Assembly (NCBI GenBank): GCA_947625465.1
Contig: CANQOK010000004.1
Location: 1 to 64,000, forward strand
Origin: an uncultured Lachnospiraceae bacterium
GTDB taxonomy: Bacteria; Bacillota; Clostridia; Lachnospirales; Lachnospiraceae
Reading direction: 5' to 3'
Length of the DNA stretch: 64,000 bases
A program made the translations under genes and the position numbers. Below are positions 16,085 to 24,723 of this stretch, piece by piece. The notes beneath the pieces were generated by a model. The model did not search any database. It saw only the letters and a list, made by a program, of their open reading frames with translations, and had not been told where the DNA came from. How positions within the stretch are numbered: the first letter of the stretch is position 1; each line of letters starts with the position of its first letter.

Positions 16085-17677
16085 ATGGAAGATAAAAATC
16101 AAACACGTGTGAACAATGACGAAGCAGCATCGGAAGAGATCGATCTGTTATATGTTGTTGACAGCGTATGGAAAGCGTGCAAGAAGATGTGGTATCTGTT
16201 CCCTGTCTGTGCTATCATCGGCATTTTGGCCGGGTGGCTGCTGGGATTTCTGCATGAGCCGGTCTACACGGCAACTGTCACATTTTCGGTTAATATCAAC
16301 AGTTCCAACCAGAGCAGCGATATCTATAACACGGCGATGGTGAGACAGATTGCGCTGACTTTCCCCAATATCCTGACCAGTGATGTTTTAAAGGAAAAAG
16401 TAGCGGATAAACTGGATATGGAGGAATTTACCCCCACTGTGTCTGCAATGGCAGCGGAGGAATCGAATCTGTTTACGTTAAGCGTTACGGATGCGGATGC
16501 GAAGACAGCTTATGATGTATTAAATACGATGCTGGAACTGTATCCGGATGTGGCGCAGTTTGTACTTGGTGATACGGAGCTGACCAGATTGAGCAATGAC
16601 GGAATCCCGGATGAACCGGATCCGTCCAGATTATATGATTACCGGCTGGTGATCGGCGCGGTTTTGGGTATTTTGGCTGCTCTGGTCTTTGCTTCTGTAT
16701 TCGCGCTGCGGCGGAAGACGATTACGGCGCCGGAAGATATGCAGGCGATCACCAGCGTTACAAATTTTGGCTCAATCCCGCTGTTCCGGTTTAAAAAACG
16801 CGGAAAGAATTTTGATGACCGCGTACTGTTGGGCAATAAGCTGCTGCGGGATACTTTTGGTGAGAATATGCGTACGATCCGCCATCGTCTGGAAAAGGAT
16901 ATGGAAGGATATGGCGGCAAGATCATACTGGTTACCAGCTCCGTACCGGGCGAGGGTAAGAGCACGCTGGCGGCCAATCTGGCGGAATCCCTGGTTCATA
17001 ATGATCAGCGGGTTATTCTGATCGATTGTAATTTCCACAATCCGACACTTCGCTCCCTGTTAAAGATCGACCGGAGTTATAAGGGACTATATGGCGTAAT
17101 TCATTCGTCAGAACCGATCACAAGAGCGATCGTTCAAAATATGAAGCGGATGGAACACAAGAATCTGTGGGTAATGCCGGCGGATCTCCAGCACAGTGAA
17201 AATGCTTCCGAGATGTTTGTAGAGGAACGGATGGAACTGTGTATGCGCGCGCTGCGCACGGTTGCGGATTATATCGTATTGGACGCGCCCGCATGTTTGA
17301 GTTCCAGTGATGCGGCAACCCTGGCAGGATATGCGGATACCGCCGTATTTGTTGTGCGCCACGATTATGTAACGGCACGTGCCGTCAGTGAAGGACTTGC
17401 GACGCTGGGCAGCAGCGGACTGAATATCAGCGGTTATATCCTAAACGGCGTAACAGGCGGACTGACCGGAAGCAATTACGGATATAATTCCGGATATTAC
17501 GGCAGGTATGGAAAATACGGTTACGGGAAAAAATATGGTTATGGCTATGGGAAGAAGTACGGTTACGGGTATGGACACCGGTACGGCTATGGCTACGGCG
17601 GTTATGGCTATGGTTACACTTATGGAAATGTAGAAGAGGAAACGGACGAACAGAAAAACAGCGGTAAGGAAGAATAA
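16085..17677 (+). CDS. Wzz/BY-kinase-like protein with degenerate Walker A' and 20-tyrosine tail
   Basis: This 530-residue paralogue of the preceding protein has membrane segments near 37-56 and 186-208 and a kinase-like domain. Walker A is intact (SSVPGEGKS, 285-293), but Walker A' reads LIDCNFHNP: the second aspartate is Asn316 and the usual basic residue is His. Walker B is VLDAPA (Asp400). Residues 465-513 are almost pure Gly/Tyr/Lys with 20 tyrosines in repeats such as GYGKKYGYGYG, followed by an acidic end. The family uses C-terminal tyrosine clusters as phosphorylation sites. I infer reduced kinase activity and a role as phospho-acceptor for the preceding kinase. A strong terminator follows. 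Confidence 0.87.
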   Translation: MEDKNQTRVNNDEAASEEIDLLYVVDSVWKACKKMWYLFPVCAIIGILAGWLLGFLHEPVYTATVTFSVNINSSNQSSDIYNTAMVRQIALTFPNILTSDVLKEKVADKLDMEEFTPTVSAMAAEESNLFTLSVTDADAKTAYDVLNTMLELYPDVAQFVLGDTELTRLSNDGIPDEPDPSRLYDYRLVIGAVLGILAALVFASVFALRRKTITAPEDMQAITSVTNFGSIPLFRFKKRGKNFDDRVLLGNKLLRDTFGENMRTIRHRLEKDMEGYGGKIILVTSSVPGEGKSTLAANLAESLVHNDQRVILIDCNFHNPTLRSLLKIDRSYKGLYGVIHSSEPITRAIVQNMKRMEHKNLWVMPADLQHSENASEMFVEERMELCMRALRTVADYIVLDAPACLSSSDAATLAGYADTAVFVVRHDYVTARAVSEGLATLGSSGLNISGYILNGVTGGLTGSNYGYNSGYYGRYGKYGYGKKYGYGYGKKYGYGYGHRYGYGYGGYGYGYTYGNVEEETDEQKNSGKEE

Positions 17678-17710
17678 AGCGTAAAAACAAAGAACAAATA
17701 ACAACAATCA

Positions 17711-17760
17711 GGAACGAAATGCTGTCGCACATTAGTGTGGCAGTATTTCGTTCCCATTTT
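17711..17760 (+). terminator. Terminator after the chain-length/kinase unit
   Basis: The arms GGAACGAAAT-G-CTG and CAG-T-ATTTCGTTCC pair with one mismatch around a loop containing a second small stem, followed by CATTTT. The next gene's own ribosome site is only 27 bases beyond. Confidence 0.8.
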
Positions 17761-17793
17761 ACAACTGTGAAAAAAACTGAAAAGGAGGTTCCC

Positions 17794-19563
17794 ATGGAGA
17801 AATTATTGGAAATCATGAGGGAAAAGGAAATCGACTGGTATCTGGTGCCAACCAGTGATTTTCATGACTCGGAATATGTCAGCCCTTATTTTCAGGGACG
17901 AAGCCATTTCAGCGGATTTACGGGTTCAGCAGGTATCCTGGTGGCAGGACTTACAGAGAGCGTATTATTTACGGACGGAAGATACTTTATTCAGGCGGAA
18001 CAGGAACTGGAGGGCAGCGGAATCACGCTGATGCGTATGGGGCAGACGGACGTCCCGACATTAGGGGAATATCTGGAGCAGAAGGTTCAGGTAGGGCAGA
18101 AACTGGGGGTAGACGGCAGACTGATCAGTTATCGGTTTGGACAGGAACTGGAACGGATTGTCAAGGCAGTAAGCGCGGAGCTGGTCTGGCAGGAGGATCT
18201 GACGGAACTGGCATGGCCGGAACGCCCCGCACTGGAATTTCACGACACAAAGGATATTCCGGAGTCTTATTTCGGAGAGAGCAGAGCATCTAAGATCAGC
18301 CGGGTACGTAAGATCATGCGGGAGGAAAATGCGGACGCTTTTATTCTGACTACGTTGGACGATATCGCATGGCTGTTTAACCTGCGCGGAAATGATATAG
18401 CCAACAATCCGGTGATACTGGCCTATGCGATCCTTACCAGGGAAGACGCGTTTTTGTTTATGCACAGGGAAGCGTTAAAACAGGAACTTCCCGGAATTAT
18501 AGTGAAGGATTATTTTGAATTTTATGACTGTGTTTCCATGCTGCCGAAGGGAAGCAATATCATGTTAGATGCGTCCCGGGTAAACTATGCGGTCGTGCAG
18601 CGAGCGCTGGAATGCGGCCATGTGATGGACGGGATGAATCCAACCACCAAGATGAAAGCGGTCAAAAACGAGACAGAGATCCAAAATACGAAGAAAGCCC
18701 ATATAGCGGACGGCGTGGCAGTCACAAAATTTATGTACTGGCTGAAGCACAATGTGGGAAAAACAGAGATCACGGAAGTAACGGCAGCCGATTATCTGGA
18801 ACAGCTGCGGCGGGCATTCCCGGATTGCTTTGATCTGAGTTTCCCTACGATCTGCGCCTATAATGCAAACGGCGCCATGATGCATTACAGCGCTTCCGCA
18901 GAGCATGCCGCGGTACTGAAGCCGGAAGGATTTTTACTGGTGGATTCCGGCGGACAGTATCTGCAGGGGACTACGGATATTACCCGTACTTTTGTCCTGG
19001 GAGATCTGACCGACGAGATGCGGATGCATTTTACCATGGTGGCAAAGGCGATGCTGCGGCTGCAGAACACAAAGTTTTTATACGGATGTACGGGACTGAA
19101 TCTGGATATCCTGGCCCGCGGCGTTATGTGGGAGAAGAATCTGGATTATCAGTGCGGAACCGGACACGGAGTCGGACATGTGCTGAATGTGCATGAGAAT
19201 CCCAATTCGTTTCGCTGGCTGCTTCGCGGCGACTGGGAAGACGGAGTACTGGAAGCAGGGATGATCACTACAGATGAACCGGGAATTTATCTGGAAGGAG
19301 CCTATGGGATCCGGCTGGAAAATGAACTGCTGTGTGTAAAAGGAATTAAAAATGAATATGGACAGTTTATGGAGTTTGAACCGCTGACCTTTGCTCCGAT
19401 TGATTTAGACGGAATTGATACCCGCTATTTGGAACCGGGCGACATCGCGTATCTGAATCAGTACCACCAAACGGTATATGAGCAGATTTCTCCCTATCTG
19501 AACGAAGCGGAACGGGAATGGCTGAAGGACTGTACCCGTAAAATTGACAAGATTCATACTTGA
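17794..19563 (+). CDS. Xaa-Pro aminopeptidase (M24B family)
   Basis: A 589-residue cytosolic metallopeptidase that removes N-terminal residues preceding proline. Two creatinase-like N-terminal domains (about 1-310) precede the pita-bread catalytic domain. The metal ligands lie in 'DSGGQYLQGTTDITRT' (two Asp), 'GTGHGVGHVLNVHE' (His) and 'TDEPGIYLEGAYGIRLEN' (two Glu). The length fits the long eukaryote-like P subgroup common in Clostridia. I use the ATG at 17794 because AAAGGAGG precedes it; the frame is open upstream only through the terminator. It may share read-through with the following lipid kinase gene. Confidence 0.95.
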   Translation: MEKLLEIMREKEIDWYLVPTSDFHDSEYVSPYFQGRSHFSGFTGSAGILVAGLTESVLFTDGRYFIQAEQELEGSGITLMRMGQTDVPTLGEYLEQKVQVGQKLGVDGRLISYRFGQELERIVKAVSAELVWQEDLTELAWPERPALEFHDTKDIPESYFGESRASKISRVRKIMREENADAFILTTLDDIAWLFNLRGNDIANNPVILAYAILTREDAFLFMHREALKQELPGIIVKDYFEFYDCVSMLPKGSNIMLDASRVNYAVVQRALECGHVMDGMNPTTKMKAVKNETEIQNTKKAHIADGVAVTKFMYWLKHNVGKTEITEVTAADYLEQLRRAFPDCFDLSFPTICAYNANGAMMHYSASAEHAAVLKPEGFLLVDSGGQYLQGTTDITRTFVLGDLTDEMRMHFTMVAKAMLRLQNTKFLYGCTGLNLDILARGVMWEKNLDYQCGTGHGVGHVLNVHENPNSFRWLLRGDWEDGVLEAGMITTDEPGIYLEGAYGIRLENELLCVKGIKNEYGQFMEFEPLTFAPIDLDGIDTRYLEPGDIAYLNQYHQTVYEQISPYLNEAEREWLKDCTRKIDKIHT

Positions 19564-19639
19564 AAATCGGAAAGCCACATGTTAAAATGTGAAAAACTGT
19601 GACTTTTTGACACACAGATACTTGAGGAGAACGGCGTGT

Positions 19640-20581
19640 ATGAAACGGCTGTTGTTTGTTTTTAACCCGCATTCCGGAAAAGGGCAGATCAAAAGCCATT
19701 TGTTAAATATTGTCGATACATTTATCAAGGCGGATTATCTGGTAGAGATACACACAACACAGAAACCGCTGGACGCAAAAGAACAGGTGATCAGCAGGGC
19801 CGGAACGTATGATCTGGTTGTATGCTCCGGCGGGGACGGCACTTTGAACGAGACGATTTCCGGGGTTTTCGCCACGGGAATTTCGGTTCCGGTAGGATAT
19901 ATCCCGTCCGGTTCTACCAATGATTTTGCCGCCAGCGTTAATCTGCCGAAGAAGATGGAGCGGGCAGCTTATACCGCAGTTTACGGGAAACCTTTCGCGA
20001 CCGATATCGGTACATTTAATAACCGTACGTTTATCTATGTGGCGGGATTCGGCGCGTTTACCAACGTATCCTATGCGACGCCTCAGAATATGAAGAACTT
20101 ATTTGGGCATCAGGCATATATTATGGAAGGAATGAAGGAACTGTCGTCGATCAGAGCGTATGATATGCGGATCGAATGCGATTCCGAGGTACTTGAGGAT
20201 TCTTATATTTACGGTATGGTGACGAACGCGAAATCGGTGGGAGGCTTCAAAGGGATCACCGGAAAGGACGTCGTCCTGGACGACGGATTGTTTGAGGTAA
20301 CACTTGTCAAAAAAATCCGAAATCCCATTGAGCTCCAGACTGTGATCTCATTTCTGCTCGGACTGACGAAAAAGTGCGAGCGGATCGTTAAACTGAAGAC
20401 CGGCTATATCTGTTTTGAATCCAATGCGGAGATCCCCTGGGTTCTGGATGGAGAATATGGCGGACAGCCGAGACGGGTAGAGATTAAGAATCACAGGCAG
20501 GCGGTACAGATCATGGTGCCTGATGAGGAGAAAGACGGAGAGCCTGAAAAGCTTCCGGAAGAAACAGAGACACAGGAATAG
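19640..20581 (+). CDS. Diacylglycerol kinase-family lipid kinase (YegS/DgkB-like)
   Basis: The 313-residue protein begins 'LLFVFNPHSGKGQIK' and contains the nucleotide motif CSGGDGTLNE and 'GYIPSGSTNDFA', which define the DAGKc fold. Such enzymes phosphorylate diacylglycerol or related lipids, returning them to phosphatidic acid, at the inner membrane face. The ATG at 19640 follows GAGGAG. The C-terminal end is acidic and Glu-rich. The next gene, 33 bases on, is rpoD, so they may share a transcript, which is an unusual neighbour for rpoD. Confidence 0.9.
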   Translation: MKRLLFVFNPHSGKGQIKSHLLNIVDTFIKADYLVEIHTTQKPLDAKEQVISRAGTYDLVVCSGGDGTLNETISGVFATGISVPVGYIPSGSTNDFAASVNLPKKMERAAYTAVYGKPFATDIGTFNNRTFIYVAGFGAFTNVSYATPQNMKNLFGHQAYIMEGMKELSSIRAYDMRIECDSEVLEDSYIYGMVTNAKSVGGFKGITGKDVVLDDGLFEVTLVKKIRNPIELQTVISFLLGLTKKCERIVKLKTGYICFESNAEIPWVLDGEYGGQPRRVEIKNHRQAVQIMVPDEEKDGEPEKLPEETETQE

Positions 20582-20614
20582 ATAAAAGCTGTTGCGTAGA
20601 AAGGAAGAGATACT

Positions 20615-21724
20615 GTGGAAAAGGAAGTTCTACTGGAAAAATTAAAGAAACTGCTGGAACTGGGTAATTCTAAAAAAGGCGTATTGGAAATACCGGAGAT
20701 CAATGATTTCTTCAAAGATGTCCAGCTCAGTGTAGAACAGATGGAATTCGTATATCAGTACCTGGAAGATAATAAGATCGATGTTTTGCGGATTATGGAA
20801 GATGAAGATCTGCTGGAACCGGATGATGAACTGCTGGATGAACCGGAAGAACAGATCAATCTGGATTCTATTGATCTTTTGGAAGGTGTGGGAACAGAAG
20901 ATCCGGTGCGTATGTATCTGAAGGAGATCGGTACAGTACCGCTTTTGACTTCGGAGGAAGAGGTTGCGCTTGCCAAGCGAAAATCGGAAGGCGATCCGGT
21001 TGCCAAACAGCGGCTGATCGAAGCCAATCTGCGTCTGGTCGTCAGTATCGCAAAGCGTTATACAGGGCGCGGCATGAGTTTCCTGGATCTGGTTCAGGAA
21101 GGAAATCTGGGCCTGATCAAAGGCGTTGAAAAGTTTGACTATGAAAAGGGATATAAGCTGAGTACATATGCGACCTGGTGGATCCGTCAGTCTGTAACCC
21201 GGGCGCTGGCAGATCAGGCGAGAACGATTCGCGTGCCGGTCCACATGGTGGAGACGATCAACCGGATGTCCAAAATGCAGAGAAAACTGACGCTGGAGCT
21301 GGGCTATGAACCGTCTACCGCGGAACTGGCAAAAGCCCTGAATGTTTCTGAGAATAAGGTACTGGAGATCATGCAGATCGCAAGAGAACCGGCTTCTCTG
21401 GAAACGCCGATCGGAGAGGAAGATGATTCCAACCTGGGCGATTTTGTGGCCGATAACAATACAGTTACGCCGGAAGCCAATATCGAGGCCGTCATGCTTC
21501 GGGAGCATATTGATACATTACTGCAGGATTTAAAGGACAGGGAACGTCAGGTCATTATTCTGCGTTTCGGCCTGATTGACGGACACCCGCGTACATTGGA
21601 AGAAGTCGGGAAAGAATTCAACGTTACCCGGGAGCGGATCCGGCAGATCGAGGCGAAGGCGCTGCGCAAACTGCGCAATCCGGTTCGGAGCAAGAAAATC
21701 AAAGATTTTTTGTCTATCAGTTAG
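20615..21724 (+). CDS. rpoD: RNA polymerase primary sigma factor
   Basis: The 369-residue housekeeping sigma factor (SigA). An acidic region 1.1 leads to region 1.2 '[11 protein letters not shown]'. Region 2 carries '[24 protein letters not shown]' and '[21 protein letters not shown]', the -10 recognition helix. Region 3 starts '[14 protein letters not shown]', and region 4 ends '[16 protein letters not shown]', the -35 helix-turn-helix. Its length is typical of Firmicutes with no large non-conserved insert. It starts with GTG after AAGGAAGAG. The dnaG gene, which commonly precedes it, is absent; a lipid kinase gene stands there instead. A terminator follows closely. Confidence 0.97.
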   Translation: MEKEVLLEKLKKLLELGNSKKGVLEIPEINDFFKDVQLSVEQMEFVYQYLEDNKIDVLRIMEDEDLLEPDDELLDEPEEQINLDSIDLLEGVGTEDPVRMYLKEIGTVPLLTSEEEVALAKRKSEGDPVAKQRLIEANLRLVVSIAKRYTGRGMSFLDLVQEGNLGLIKGVEKFDYEKGYKLSTYATWWIRQSVTRALADQARTIRVPVHMVETINRMSKMQRKLTLELGYEPSTAELAKALNVSENKVLEIMQIAREPASLETPIGEEDDSNLGDFVADNNTVTPEANIEAVMLREHIDTLLQDLKDRERQVIILRFGLIDGHPRTLEEVGKEFNVTRERIRQIEAKALRKLRNPVRSKKIKDFLSIS

Positions 21725-21729
21725 CAAAT

Positions 21730-21767
21730 AACAGGGTTGTTGCGTGTGTAACAGCCCTGTTCTGTTT
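21730..21767 (+). terminator. Terminator after rpoD
   Basis: AACAGGGTTGTT (21730-21741) pairs with AACAGCCCTGTT (21750-21761), with one G-U-type mismatch, followed by CTGTTTT. Confidence 0.75.
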
Positions 21768-21801
21768 TCAGTCAGAATCACGGAATGGAGATTACGGTAA
21801 C

Positions 21802-22065
21802 ATGCGTTTGATGAAATTTAAAATGGAGCGGCCCGGACAGGTGACAGAAGGGCAGGAGGTAACGGTTACGGAATTGGGAGGCGTCAATTATAATTATATG
21901 ATCGAGCCGGCAGTTGCCATGAGCGGCTGTTATACGATCGGAGAACGGCTGCCAGTAAATCATGGGATCGTGCGGACGGTAGAGGAAAATGATCGGGGTT
22001 ATTACGTGACGGTGGAGTTTGACGCACCGCCGATTGCGAGAGAACAGTGTGAAAAATCACACTGA
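21802..22065 (+). CDS. 87-residue protein of unknown function, 3' end formed by a repeat element
   Basis: A small cytosolic beta-rich protein with no signal or membrane segment; one cysteine occurs near residue 43 and another four residues before the end. I do not recognise the family. Lines such as 'GQEVTVTELGG', 'NHGIVRTVEEN' and 'GYYVTVEFD' suggest a small barrel. The ribosome site is weak (GGAG about 10 bases before the ATG). The last six or seven codons and the stop lie within the first arm of the inverted-repeat element at 22047, so the native C-terminus may have been replaced when that element arrived. Confidence 0.5.
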   Translation: MRLMKFKMERPGQVTEGQEVTVTELGGVNYNYMIEPAVAMSGCYTIGERLPVNHGIVRTVEENDRGYYVTVEFDAPPIAREQCEKSH

Positions 22066-22199
22066 TGTGCTGATTTTTCACACGGCTATTTGTGCCGGAG
22101 CGTCCCAAATAGCCATGATGGCAGACGAGAAATCGCCTCTGCGAATTTCTCGTTCGGTAAACTTTGTTTTACCGTGACTCCTACGCGTAAACGCTCCGG
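22047..22199. repeat. Structured intergenic element with four nested inverted repeats
   Basis: Perfect or near-perfect pairs occur within 153 bases: 22047-22059 with 22071-22083 (13 bases); GGCTATTTG at 22084-22092 with 22106-22114; ACGAGAAATCGC at 22125-22136 with 22141-22153 (one bulged A); and CGGTAAA at 22155-22161 with 22168-22174. In addition CCGGAGCGT (22095-22103), which lies in the loop of the second hairpin, is complementary to ACGCTCCGG (22191-22199), so an RNA could form a pseudoknot closing the whole unit. No T run follows, so it is not a simple terminator. It may be a miniature mobile or repetitive palindromic element, or a structured RNA leader of the fucosidase gene. Only one copy is in this window. 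Confidence 0.7.
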
Positions 22200-22212
22200 A
22201 ATGGAGGATGCC

Positions 22213-23679
22213 ATGCAGGCATATTTAGAACAGATTGACCGTGTGATCGAAAAGGGAATGTATAAGGATAACTGGGAATCGCTGCAGCAGTATCGGGTTC
22301 CGGAATGGTACCGAGCTGCGAAATTTGGGATATTTATTCACTGGGGCGTTTATTCGGTTCCGGCGTTTGGAAGCGAATGGTATTCCCGGAATATGTACAT
22401 CAAGGACAGCCCGGAGTTTAAGCATCATGTGGAAACCTATGGACCGCATGCTGTATTTGGCTACAAGGATTTTATTCCCATGTTTCGGGCGGAGAAATTT
22501 CAGGCCGATGAATGGGCGGAACTGTTTCAAAAGGCGGGCGCCCAGTATGTGGTGCCGGTTGCGGAGCACCATGACGGGTTCCAGATGTATGACAGCGCGC
22601 TATCGGATTGGAATGCGGCAAAGATGGGGCCGAAAAGGGATGCGCTGGGGGAACTGAAACAGGCATGCGAAAAACGAGGCTTGTCGGTAGGCGCATCCAG
22701 CCATCGGGTGGAACACTGGTTTTTTATGGGGCATGGCAGAGAATTTGATTCCGATATCAAAGAACCGTTAAAGCGGGGTGATTTTTACTGGCCCGCGATG
22801 CATGAGCCGGATCATCAGGATCTGTTCTCCAAACCGGAGCCGTCCCGGGAATTTCTGGAAGACTGGCTGTGCCGATGCTGTGAGCTTGTGGACCGCTACC
22901 GTCCCAGACTGATATATTTTGACTGGTGGATCCAGCACAGCGCCGTAAAACCATATCTGAAAAAATTTGCGGCATATTACTATAACCGGGCGGCGGAATG
23001 GAACGAGGAAGTAGTGATTACGTATAAGCATGACGCGTTTTCATTCGGAACGGCTGTACCGGATGTGGAGCGGGGACAGTTTGCGGATGTGAAGCCGTAT
23101 ATCTGGCAGACCGATACTGCCGTTGCGAAAAATTCCTGGTGCTATACGGAAGGAAACAGTTATAAAACCGCCAGACAGATTGTACAGGATCTGGTGGATA
23201 TTGTCAGTAAGAACGGAAGACTGCTGTTAAATATCGGGCCGAAGGCAGACGGGAGTATTCCGGATCAGGACCGGGACATCCTGCTTGCGATCGGAAACTG
23301 GCTGGCAGTCAACAAAGAAGCGATATATGGAAGTAAACTCTGGAGAAAACCGGGAGAAGGGCCGACGCAGGTGACGGAGGGACAGTTCGCGGACGCGGAA
23401 GAAAAGCCCTATACCTGCGCGGATATCCGATTTACGGTAAACGGAAGTTATCTGTATGCGATCTGTTTAAATATGAGCGGAAAAAACCGGATCACCGTGC
23501 AGTCGTTGGCAGAAGCGGACGCGGCAGTAAAACCGAATTTCCATGGCATTATCCGGAACGTCAGCGTACTTGGAATGCCCGGGGAAGTCCGCTGGCACAG
23601 AGATTCCGAGGGCCTGCATATCGAGACGCCGGAGCCGGGCGGTGAAATGCCGGTCGTATTTAAGATCCTGGTGGACTGA
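22213..23679 (+). CDS. Alpha-L-fucosidase (GH29)
   Basis: The 488-residue enzyme should release alpha-linked fucose from glycans. The GH29 hallmarks are the opening 'KFGIFIHWGVYSVPAFGSEWYSRNMY', the 'EHHDGFQMYDSALSDWNAA' substrate-binding segment, and the nucleophile Asp237 in 'LIYFDWW'. 'LLLNIGPKADGSIP' ends the barrel, followed by a C-terminal beta domain. There is no signal peptide, so it should act on imported oligosaccharides in the cytosol. I chose the ATG at 22213, six bases after GGAGG. Upstream in-frame codons run through the palindromic element and are unlikely to be translated as part of this protein. Confidence 0.93.
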   Translation: MQAYLEQIDRVIEKGMYKDNWESLQQYRVPEWYRAAKFGIFIHWGVYSVPAFGSEWYSRNMYIKDSPEFKHHVETYGPHAVFGYKDFIPMFRAEKFQADEWAELFQKAGAQYVVPVAEHHDGFQMYDSALSDWNAAKMGPKRDALGELKQACEKRGLSVGASSHRVEHWFFMGHGREFDSDIKEPLKRGDFYWPAMHEPDHQDLFSKPEPSREFLEDWLCRCCELVDRYRPRLIYFDWWIQHSAVKPYLKKFAAYYYNRAAEWNEEVVITYKHDAFSFGTAVPDVERGQFADVKPYIWQTDTAVAKNSWCYTEGNSYKTARQIVQDLVDIVSKNGRLLLNIGPKADGSIPDQDRDILLAIGNWLAVNKEAIYGSKLWRKPGEGPTQVTEGQFADAEEKPYTCADIRFTVNGSYLYAICLNMSGKNRITVQSLAEADAAVKPNFHGIIRNVSVLGMPGEVRWHRDSEGLHIETPEPGGEMPVVFKILVD

Positions 23680-23712
23680 GCGCAGCGTATTATGGGAAAG
23701 GAGTGAGAAGCC

Positions 23713-24408
23713 GTGGCCGGTACGATTACCCATCTGGTCATTGCGGACCTGGTTCTGGCAGGGCTGCCGGAGAAAATAAAAAATAAGATACAGAACAAAT
23801 CCCTGTATTACTGCGGCAATCTGGCGCCGGACGCGATCATGGCGCGGAAAAATTATGAGCGCAGTATGAAGCGGCATACCCATTTTAAAGACGGTATCCG
23901 GTTAAACGAGCTGCATGAGCCGGAGAAATTTGCCTGTTACCGAAAGCGGCTGCAGGCGTTTGCGGAACGGTTTTTGCTGACGCCGCATAAGGATTACGAA
24001 CTTTATTTCGGATATGTGGTGCATATGCTGGCAGACGAGATTTTTATTTTGAATGTACGGGATGCCCATGTAAAACGCCTGCTGGCGGAGGGAAAGGATC
24101 CGGAAGATTCGGAGTACTTTCGGCAGCTCGGGAAGGACGTAGATTCCAACGATCTGCGTCTGGTGCGGGAATATCCGTTTTCCTGTGATATTTTACAGAT
24201 GATACAGGCGGAGAATGCGTATGAAATCGAGGATTATATTACAAATGAGGAGCTGATCGACAGTAAGCAGTTTATCATTCAAAAAAACTTTTTTTCGGAA
24301 AAAGAACCGGAACCTGCCACAACTCTGACATTTGAAGAAAATATGCGGTTTATTCTGGAAGCTGCGGATACAATTCTTGCCGATATCCGGAAAGCGTCAT
24401 ATTCGTAA
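23713..24408 (+). CDS. Zinc-dependent phospholipase C-like protein
   Basis: The 231-residue protein resembles the zinc-dependent phospholipase C/S1-P1 nuclease-like fold. Histidines and acids are spaced as in 'ITHLVIADLVL' near the N-terminus, 'GNLAPDAIMARKNYE', 'RHTHFKDG' and 'YFGYVVHMLADEIF', a pattern of metal ligands on helices. It lacks a signal peptide, unlike secreted phospholipases, so its substrate is unclear and an intracellular role is likely. The start is GTG with AAGGAGTGAG upstream, 33 bases after the fucosidase stop, suggesting co-transcription. Confidence 0.75.
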   Translation: MAGTITHLVIADLVLAGLPEKIKNKIQNKSLYYCGNLAPDAIMARKNYERSMKRHTHFKDGIRLNELHEPEKFACYRKRLQAFAERFLLTPHKDYELYFGYVVHMLADEIFILNVRDAHVKRLLAEGKDPEDSEYFRQLGKDVDSNDLRLVREYPFSCDILQMIQAENAYEIEDYITNEELIDSKQFIIQKNFFSEKEPEPATTLTFEENMRFILEAADTILADIRKASYS

Positions 24409-24494
24409 AATAAATCTTTGCCGGATCTGAATAAATCCGCTTTGATTGATACATAATAATGCTTGTAAACGTATCATTAAGGAGGATATTTAAG

Positions 24495-24698
24495 ATGGCT
24501 AAGAATGAAAATTATTCAAATGCAAACAACAGCACAAGCAACAGCACTTCCAAGAACTCTGCATCTAAGAATTCCACTTCCAAGGATTCTGCATCCAAGA
24601 ATTCCACATCCAAGAATTCTTCTTCTCAGAATTCCAATTATCAGGATTCTTCTTCTCAGAATGCGTATGATGCAGACAACTGCAGCAACAATCAGTAG
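24495..24698 (+). CDS. 67-residue Asn/Ser/Lys low-complexity repeat peptide
   Basis: A strong site (AAGGAGG) precedes the ATG at 24495, and the product is built of imperfect pentads of the form KNS[TA]S, then QNS-type variants, ending in 'NAYDADNCSNNQ' with a single cysteine. There is no hydrophobic segment; it is hydrophilic and surely disordered. The coding DNA is itself a run of 15-base repeats (AAGAATTCCACTTCC-like). I do not recognise a characterised family. Clostridial genomes contain similar Asn-rich small proteins, some of them sporulation-associated, but that is only a suggestion. It stands alone between the phospholipase-like gene and a terminator. Confidence 0.6.
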   Translation: MAKNENYSNANNSTSNSTSKNSASKNSTSKDSASKNSTSKNSSSQNSNYQDSSSQNAYDADNCSNNQ

Positions 24699-24723
24699 TC
24701 AGGGAACTGACGGCTGAAACCGG

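Noticed and set aside
22115..22177. A 20-codon frame inside the inverted-repeat element
   Set aside because: No ribosome site and built entirely from hairpin arms; more simply explained as part of the repeat.
24495..24698. CRISPR array suggested by short repeats
   Set aside because: The 15-base repeats are contiguous, in frame and encode a repeat peptide; there are no unique spacers.
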